Source: Bacillota bacterium
Lineage (GTDB): Bacteria > Bacillota > Clostridia > Christensenellales > Aristaeellaceae
Reading direction: 5' to 3'
Assembly (NCBI GenBank): GCA_023404345.1
Contig: JAEYCB010000039.1
Location: 18,494 to 82,493, forward strand
Length of the DNA stretch: 64,000 bases
Shown: positions 59,195 to 64,000 of the stretch, piece after piece
Layout of the letters: each line of letters starts with the position of its first letter
Numbering within the stretch: position 1 is the first letter of the stretch
Notes under the pieces: model-generated
The model's input: the letters and a program-made list of their open reading frames with translations, nothing else
Told to the model about the DNA's origin: nothing
Database searches by the model: none
Program-made: the position numbers and the translations under genes

Positions 59195-59869
59195 TTATTT
59201 GCCTCCTTCGGTTTTGGCAGCGACCGGCGCTTTCTTGGGCTTGGGAAGACGCTGTCCCTTGTACACCCATACTTTGACGCCCAAGCGGCCATAGGTGGTC
59301 TTGGCTTCGGCGAAGCCGTAGTCGATGTCAGCGCGAAGCGTTTGCAGGGGGATGGAGCCCTCGTGATAGTGCTCGGTGCGGGCGATATCAGCGCCGCCCA
59401 GACGGCCGCTCACGGTGGTCTTCATGCCCTTGGCGCCGGCGCGCATGGCGCGCTGCAGGCTCTGCTTCATGGCGCGGCGGAAGGAGATGCGCTTCTCCAG
59501 CTGCTGGGCGATGTTCTCGGCCACGAGCTGGGCGTTGGTGTCGGGCACCTTGATCTCCATGATGTTGATGTTGGCGGGGCGGCCCAGGAAAGCTTCGATA
59601 TCCTTCTTGAGCGCCTCGATGCCCGCGCCGCCGCGGCCGATGATCATGCCGGGCTTGGCGGTGAAGATGTTGATGGTCACGCGGTTGGCGCTGCGCTCGA
59701 TATCAATATGGCTGATACCGGTGGCGTAGTATTTCTTCTTGAGCATTTCGCGGAGCTTGTAATCCTCAACGAGGTTATTCGCGAAATCCTTTTTGCCGGC
59801 ATACCAGCGAGTGCTCCAGTTGAAGATCACGCCAACACGAGCGCCGTGGGGATTTACTTTCTGTCCCAT
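59195..59869 (-). CDS. rpsC: 30S ribosomal protein S3
   Basis: 224 residues, MGQKVNPHGARVGVIFNWST start; KH domain GRGGAGIEALKKDIEAF and C-terminal GGADIARTEHYHEGSIPL. Lies at the mRNA entry of the 30S. Confidence 0.98.
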   Translation of the reverse strand: MGQKVNPHGARVGVIFNWSTRWYAGKKDFANNLVEDYKLREMLKKKYYATGISHIDIERSANRVTINIFTAKPGMIIGRGGAGIEALKKDIEAFLGRPANINIMEIKVPDTNAQLVAENIAQQLEKRISFRRAMKQSLQRAMRAGAKGMKTTVSGRLGGADIARTEHYHEGSIPLQTLRADIDYGFAEAKTTYGRLGVKVWVYKGQRLPKPKKAPVAAKTEGGK

Positions 59870-59887
59870 TGATAAACCTCCCTTGGA

Positions 59888-60271
59888 TTACTTCTGGTCC
59901 AGCACCACGCTGATGTGGCTGGTGCGCTTGAGGATGGGGGACGCGCTGCCGCGGGAGCGGGCAACGTAGCGCTTGAGCGTGGGGCCGGGGTTGGCGTAGA
60001 CTTCCGCAACGTAGAGGGACTTGCGGTCCATCTCGTTGTTGTTGACCGCGTTGGCGATGGCGCTGGAAAGCAGCTTATGCACCACGGGAGCGGCGGCCTT
60101 GGGGGTGTACTCAAGGATGGCGAGAGCGTCGTCCACATTCTTGCCGCGGATGAGGTCAATGACGATCTTGACCTTGCGGGAAGAGATGCGCACATACTTG
60201 GCATGAGCGGCGGGACGAGTATCGCGGGCCGCCATGTGGGCTTGCGCCTTCTTCTGGGTATTGGTTGCCAT
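59888..60271 (-). CDS. rplV: 50S ribosomal protein L22
   Basis: 127 residues. ARDTRPAAHAKYVRISSRKVKIVIDLIRGK (in part) begins the fold; a short N-terminal extension precedes it. VAEVYANPGPTLKRYVARSRGSAS is the tunnel loop (in part). Confidence 0.97.
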   Translation of the reverse strand: MATNTQKKAQAHMAARDTRPAAHAKYVRISSRKVKIVIDLIRGKNVDDALAILEYTPKAAAPVVHKLLSSAIANAVNNNEMDRKSLYVAEVYANPGPTLKRYVARSRGSASPILKRTSHISVVLDQK

Positions 60272-60290
60272 GGAAACTCACTCCTTCCGC

Positions 60291-60569
60291 TTACTTTTTG
60301 CCGGTGGCCTTTTCGCCGGCGTGACCGCGATACGTGCGGGTGGGGGCGAACTCGCCCAGCTTGTGGCCGACCATGTCCTCGGTGATGTAGACAGGCACAT
60401 GCTTGCGGCCGTCATGCACAGCGATGGTGTGGCCCACGAAATCCGGGAAGATGGTGGAGGACCTGGACCAGGTCTTGGCGACCGCCTTCTTGCCGGTGTT
60501 ATTCATTTCAACGATACGCTTCATCAGCGCTTCGTTTACAAAAGGTCCCTTCTTAACGGAACGGCTCAT
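60291..60569 (-). CDS. rpsS: 30S ribosomal protein S19
   Basis: 92 residues, MSRSVKKGPFVNEALMKRI start and KLGEFAPTRTYRGH. Target of RimM binding. Confidence 0.98.
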   Translation of the reverse strand: MSRSVKKGPFVNEALMKRIVEMNNTGKKAVAKTWSRSSTIFPDFVGHTIAVHDGRKHVPVYITEDMVGHKLGEFAPTRTYRGHAGEKATGKK

Positions 60570-60602
60570 TGAGAGGCTTCCTCCTTCCTTGGATGCAAGG
60601 GC

Positions 60603-61433
<831 letters not shown>

Positions 61434-61454
61434 CGTGTCTTGTCCTCCCTGCTA

Positions 61455-61754
61455 TTAGTCAGCCATGCCTTCAAAGAACTCGATGGGCTTGGAGTCCTTG
61501 GTGAGGGTCACATAGGCCTTTTTGATCTCCGGGGTGCGGCCGGAGGTGCGGCCCTGGCGCTTGATCTTGCCGATGGTGCGCAGGGTGTTGACCTTCTCGA
61601 CCTTGATGTCCTTGAAGATGGCCTCAAGCGCGAGCTTGATCTCGGTCTTGTTGGCGCTCTTGTGCACTTCGAACACATAGCGCTTGTCCGCGATGCCCTC
61701 GTAGGACGCTTCGGTCAAAACGGGGCGCAGGATGACGTCATGGGGATTTTTCAT
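61455..61754 (-). CDS. rplW: 50S ribosomal protein L23
   Basis: 99 residues, HDVILRPVLTEASYEGIADK and FEVHKSANKTEIKLALEAIF. SRP and trigger factor dock on it. Stop of rplD overlaps the start by 4 bp. Confidence 0.98.
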   Translation of the reverse strand: MKNPHDVILRPVLTEASYEGIADKRYVFEVHKSANKTEIKLALEAIFKDIKVEKVNTLRTIGKIKRQGRTSGRTPEIKKAYVTLTKDSKPIEFFEGMAD

Positions 61755-62374
61755 GCGTAAACCTCCTCTACGCCCTTGAGAGCATCCTTGGTGAGGATGA
61801 TCTTGCCGGCTTTCAGGATATCGTACACGTTGAGGGTGTTGACGTAGGAAGTCTGGAGCTTTTCGATGTTGCCGGAGGCGCGCACGAGGGTCTCGTCGCG
61901 GCCGGGCAGCACGAGCATGGTCCAGCCCTTGAGGTCGAAGTTGCCCAGCACTTTGGCCATGAGCTTGGTCTTGGGCTCGGCGAGCTTGATTTCGTCCACC
62001 ACGATGATCTCACCGGCGTTGAGCTTGGAGGTCATGGCGCTCTTGAAGGCCAGGCGGCGGATCTTCTTGGGCACGTTGATAACGTAGTCGCGGGGCTTGG
62101 GCGCAAAGACAACGCCGCCGTGACGGAACTGCGGAGCGCGGTTGCCATGGTGACGTGCATTGCCGGTGCCCTTCTGGCGGTAGATCTTGCGGCCACCACC
62201 ACGGACCTCGCCGCGGGTGAGGGCGCTCTGCGTGCCCTGGCGCTGGTTTGCCAGAATGGAGCGGACGACCAGATGCATAGCGGCGGTGTTGATGGGAGCG
62301 GCAAAGAGCTCCTCGCTCAGCTCCACTTCGCCAATGGCCGCGCCTTCCATGTTATACAAAGAAGTCTTAGGCAT
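61751..62374 (-). CDS. rplD: 50S ribosomal protein L4
   Basis: 207 residues. Start MPKTSLYNMEGAAIGEVELS at 62374, with AAGGAGG 11 nt upstream; an ATG at 62395 overlaps that site. GTGNARHHGNRAPQFRHGGVVF is the L4 loop. L4 represses the S10 operon in E. coli. Confidence 0.97.
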   Translation of the reverse strand: MPKTSLYNMEGAAIGEVELSEELFAAPINTAAMHLVVRSILANQRQGTQSALTRGEVRGGGRKIYRQKGTGNARHHGNRAPQFRHGGVVFAPKPRDYVINVPKKIRRLAFKSAMTSKLNAGEIIVVDEIKLAEPKTKLMAKVLGNFDLKGWTMLVLPGRDETLVRASGNIEKLQTSYVNTLNVYDILKAGKIILTKDALKGVEEVYA

Positions 62375-62430
62375 GGTGTTGATTTCCTCCTTCATAAAAG
62401 GGTACTTACATTTACCAATGTGTGGCGCCG

Positions 62431-63072
62431 TTAAGCCTTGCAGGTGTTGCGCACCAGCAGAAGGCCGCCGTTGGGGCCGGGCACCGCGCCCTTGATGAGG
62501 AGCAGGTTGCGCTCGGCGTCCACCCGGACGATCTCCAGGTTCTGGACGGTCACGCGCTCCACGCCGTAATGGCCGGGCATGTGCTTGTTTTTGAACACGC
62601 GGGAGGGATCGGAGTTGGCGCTCATGGAGCCCACGCCGCGATGATACTTGGAGCCGTGGGCCATGGGGCCGGTATGCTGGTTCCAGCGCTGAATAGTGCC
62701 GCTGAAGCCGTGGCCCTTGCTCACGCCGCTAACGTCAATCTTTTCGCCGGCTTCAAACTGGGAAACGGTCAGCTCATTGCCCACTTCCAGCTCAGCCACG
62801 TTATCCAGGCGGAACTCGCGCAGGTAGCGGGTGGGAGCCACGCCAGCCTTCTTGAAATGGCCCGTGAGGGGCTTGTTGACCAGCTTCTTGGCGCGGTTTT
62901 CCGCATAGGTGTCAAAGCCGACCTGCACGGCGTCGTAACCGTCAGACTCGGTGGTCTTCTTCTGCACGACCTTGCAGGGGCCGGCCTCCACCACGGTCAC
63001 GGGCACGAGGCGGCCGTCATCGGTGAAAACCTGCGTCATGCCGATCTTCTTACCTACGATCGCTTTCTTCAT
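62431..63072 (-). CDS. rplC: 50S ribosomal protein L3
   Basis: 213 residues, MKKAIVGKKIGMTQVFTDDG start, GVSKGHGFSGTIQRWNQHTGPMAHGSK (in part). Confidence 0.98.
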   Translation of the reverse strand: MKKAIVGKKIGMTQVFTDDGRLVPVTVVEAGPCKVVQKKTTESDGYDAVQVGFDTYAENRAKKLVNKPLTGHFKKAGVAPTRYLREFRLDNVAELEVGNELTVSQFEAGEKIDVSGVSKGHGFSGTIQRWNQHTGPMAHGSKYHRGVGSMSANSDPSRVFKNKHMPGHYGVERVTVQNLEIVRVDAERNLLLIKGAVPGPNGGLLLVRNTCKA

Positions 63073-63090
63073 GATGTCGTACCTCCTGCA

Positions 63091-63405
63091 TTAGTTATTG
63101 AGCTTGATTTCGATTTCGACGCCGGCAGGAAGATCCAGCTTCATCATGGCATCGACCGTGCGGGGGTTGGGATTGTGAATATCGATGAGGCGCTTATGGG
63201 TGCGCATCTCGAACTGCTCGCGGCTATCCTTATACTTGTGGGGCGCGCGCAGGATGGTCACGATCTCCTTTTCCGTCGGCAGGGGAATGGGGCCCGAAAC
63301 CTTCGCGCCCGTCCGCTTTGCGGTTTCCACGATCCGCTCGGAGGACTGATCGATCAGGTTGTGCTCGTAAGCCTTCAGCTTGATACGGATTTTCTGGTTG
63401 GCCAT
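63091..63405 (-). CDS. rpsJ: 30S ribosomal protein S10
   Basis: 104 residues, KIRIKLKAYEHNLIDQSSERI start and GPIPLPTEKEIVTILRAPHK. First gene of the S10 operon, preceded by a 250-nt leader. Start preceded by AAGGAGGAACGAAA. Confidence 0.98.
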   Translation of the reverse strand: MANQKIRIKLKAYEHNLIDQSSERIVETAKRTGAKVSGPIPLPTEKEIVTILRAPHKYKDSREQFEMRTHKRLIDIHNPNPRTVDAMMKLDLPAGVEIEIKLNN

Positions 63406-63654
63406 TTTCGTTCCTCCTTGATTCGTCTCAAGTACACCGGGCCGGGTGTGTCCATCGGCCGCTTGTAAGCAGGCGAGGCAACCCTCGCCTTCCTCTTCCG
63501 CATCGGACCCTTGCCGTGAGAGCGCTCAGGCCCTGGCCGCGGATCGCGCCCCGCGCGATGTCTCAAGTCCGTCGCCCGATTTCCGGGCTGGTCCACGATA
63601 ATTACCCGCCATGGCCATGGCGGCAACTTACCGCTTCATCCCTAAACAGACAGC
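63406..63654 (-). promoter_or_regulatory. structured leader of the S10 operon
   Basis: Roughly 250 nt from the inferred transcript start to the rpsJ ATG. Notable: an 18-bp perfect palindrome CCGCCATGGCCATGGCGG (63606-63623), a hairpin GGCGAGG-GTTG-CCTCGCC, a hairpin ACACC-CGGCCC-GGTGT and the 9-bp direct repeat GTCTCAAGT (63425-63433 and 63560-63568 on the plus strand). Leaders of S10 operons often carry an r-protein-binding regulatory structure; which protein binds here is unknown. Confidence 0.55.
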
Positions 63655-63660
63655 TTCAGT

Positions 63661-63689
63661 AGTATAAAACAAAACGCCCTTAAATGCAA
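63661..63689 (-). promoter_or_regulatory. sigma-A promoter of the S10-spc operon
   Basis: -35 TTGCAT (63684-63689), 17-bp spacer, -10 TATACT (63661-63666), minus strand. An AT-rich stretch (TTTCAAAAAATTTTAGC) just upstream could be an UP element. Confidence 0.82.
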
Positions 63690-64000
63690 GTATTTTGCTA
63701 AAATTTTTTGAAATTTTCGTCCGCAAAGCACGGTCCTGCGGCCTTAAGCGGCTCACAAAATGAACACGTTTCCGTGTGTGTCCGTCCGTCTTTGGACAAG
63801 GGGCGTGCTCTTTCACCACGCCCCTGTATTCCATTGCCATTTTCATATTTTATTGAATCAGATTAATAATTAGGGCAACACCGCATAAATGGCAGGATTC
63901 ACATAGGCGGACATGCATTTTGTGAAAATCAATAGGATTCCTCATACTTATGCTCGCAGGGGCGCACTGATTCAAGCTGCCAGGCAGGGCCTGTCAGCCA
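63690..64000. other. intergenic end of window
   Basis: About 310 bp with no supported gene. A hairpin AGGGGCGTG / CACGCCCCT (63799-63807 with 63817-63825) could terminate a transcript but has no clear U-tract on either strand (TGTATTCC or TTGTCC after it). Nothing else was recognised. Confidence 0.5.

Noticed and set aside
63628..63846. 72-codon minus-strand frame upstream of rpsJ
   Set aside because: Contains the S10 promoter and lacks an RBS; better explained as untranslated upstream sequence.

Overview
The window looks like a chromosome segment from a GC-rich member of the Clostridia (Bacillota). The basis is the Bacillota-style gene orders (ylxM-ffh-rpsP-khpA-rimM-trmD; rpsJ to rpmJ with secY, adk, map and a KOW gene), zinc-type S14, an L14e-like KOW protein between map and infA, an ANTAR regulator beside a glutamine-synthetase gene, WG repeats, GldA/GldF/GldG/DUF4340 genes and clean sigma-A promoters. 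A Christensenellales-like gut anaerobe is a guess. A ferredoxin-dependent 2-oxoacid oxidoreductase fits anaerobic life. I see no insertion sequence, prophage, CRISPR array or rRNA.

Layout. 0.1-4.4 kb: signal-recognition-particle and tRNA/ribosome-maturation operon on the minus strand, ending in a small membrane-protein gene, with a small convergent gene beyond it. 4.5-7.9 kb: SGNH hydrolase, topoisomerase III and a histidine-phosphatase gene (minus). 8.0-10.7 kb: VTT membrane protein, OmpR-type regulator and histidine kinase with overlapping ends. 10.8-12.8 kb: secreted M13 peptidase. 12.8-13.6 kb: long AT-richer non-coding stretch. 13.6-24.8 kb: plus-strand catabolic block (ROK regulator, sugar isomerase, solute-binding protein, two permeases) running directly into a GldA/F/G-DUF4340 ABC system and a Gfo/Idh dehydrogenase, closed by a terminator. 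25.0 kb: tRNA-Arg(CCT). 25.3-30.7 kb: secreted peptidoglycan-binding protein, gyrB, gyrA. 30.8-34.0 kb: two coupled paralogous GT39-like membrane proteins. 34.1-38.8 kb: P-loop protein, large modular SH3/peptidoglycan-binding exoprotein and threonine-aldolase-like enzyme (minus). 39.0-43.4 kb: CtpE-like P-type ATPase, divergent glutamine-synthetase-like gene and frameshifted ANTAR regulator (plus). 43.7-46.6 kb: four-subunit 2-oxoacid:ferredoxin oxidoreductase (minus). 46.9-49.0 kb: secreted putative papain-fold protein and apgM-type phosphoglycerate mutase (plus). 49.1-50.4 kb: secreted WG-repeat protein. 50.5-63.4 kb: the S10-spc ribosomal cluster (minus), which stops after rpmJ at a terminator, so the usual rpsM-rpsK-rpsD-rpoA-rplQ block is not here.

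The least conventional parts are: the ABC system fused to a sugar-uptake operon; the glutamine-synthetase-like protein with altered catalytic residues beside a broken ANTAR gene; the 90-residue tail on the oxidoreductase alpha subunit; the duplicated SH3/peptidoglycan-binding exoprotein; the tandem GT39 pair; and several structured leaders and intercistronic inverted repeats (adk, gyrB, rpsJ, rpsQ-rplN). All assignments come from reading the sequence; no database search was possible, and residue comparisons with known families are by eye.
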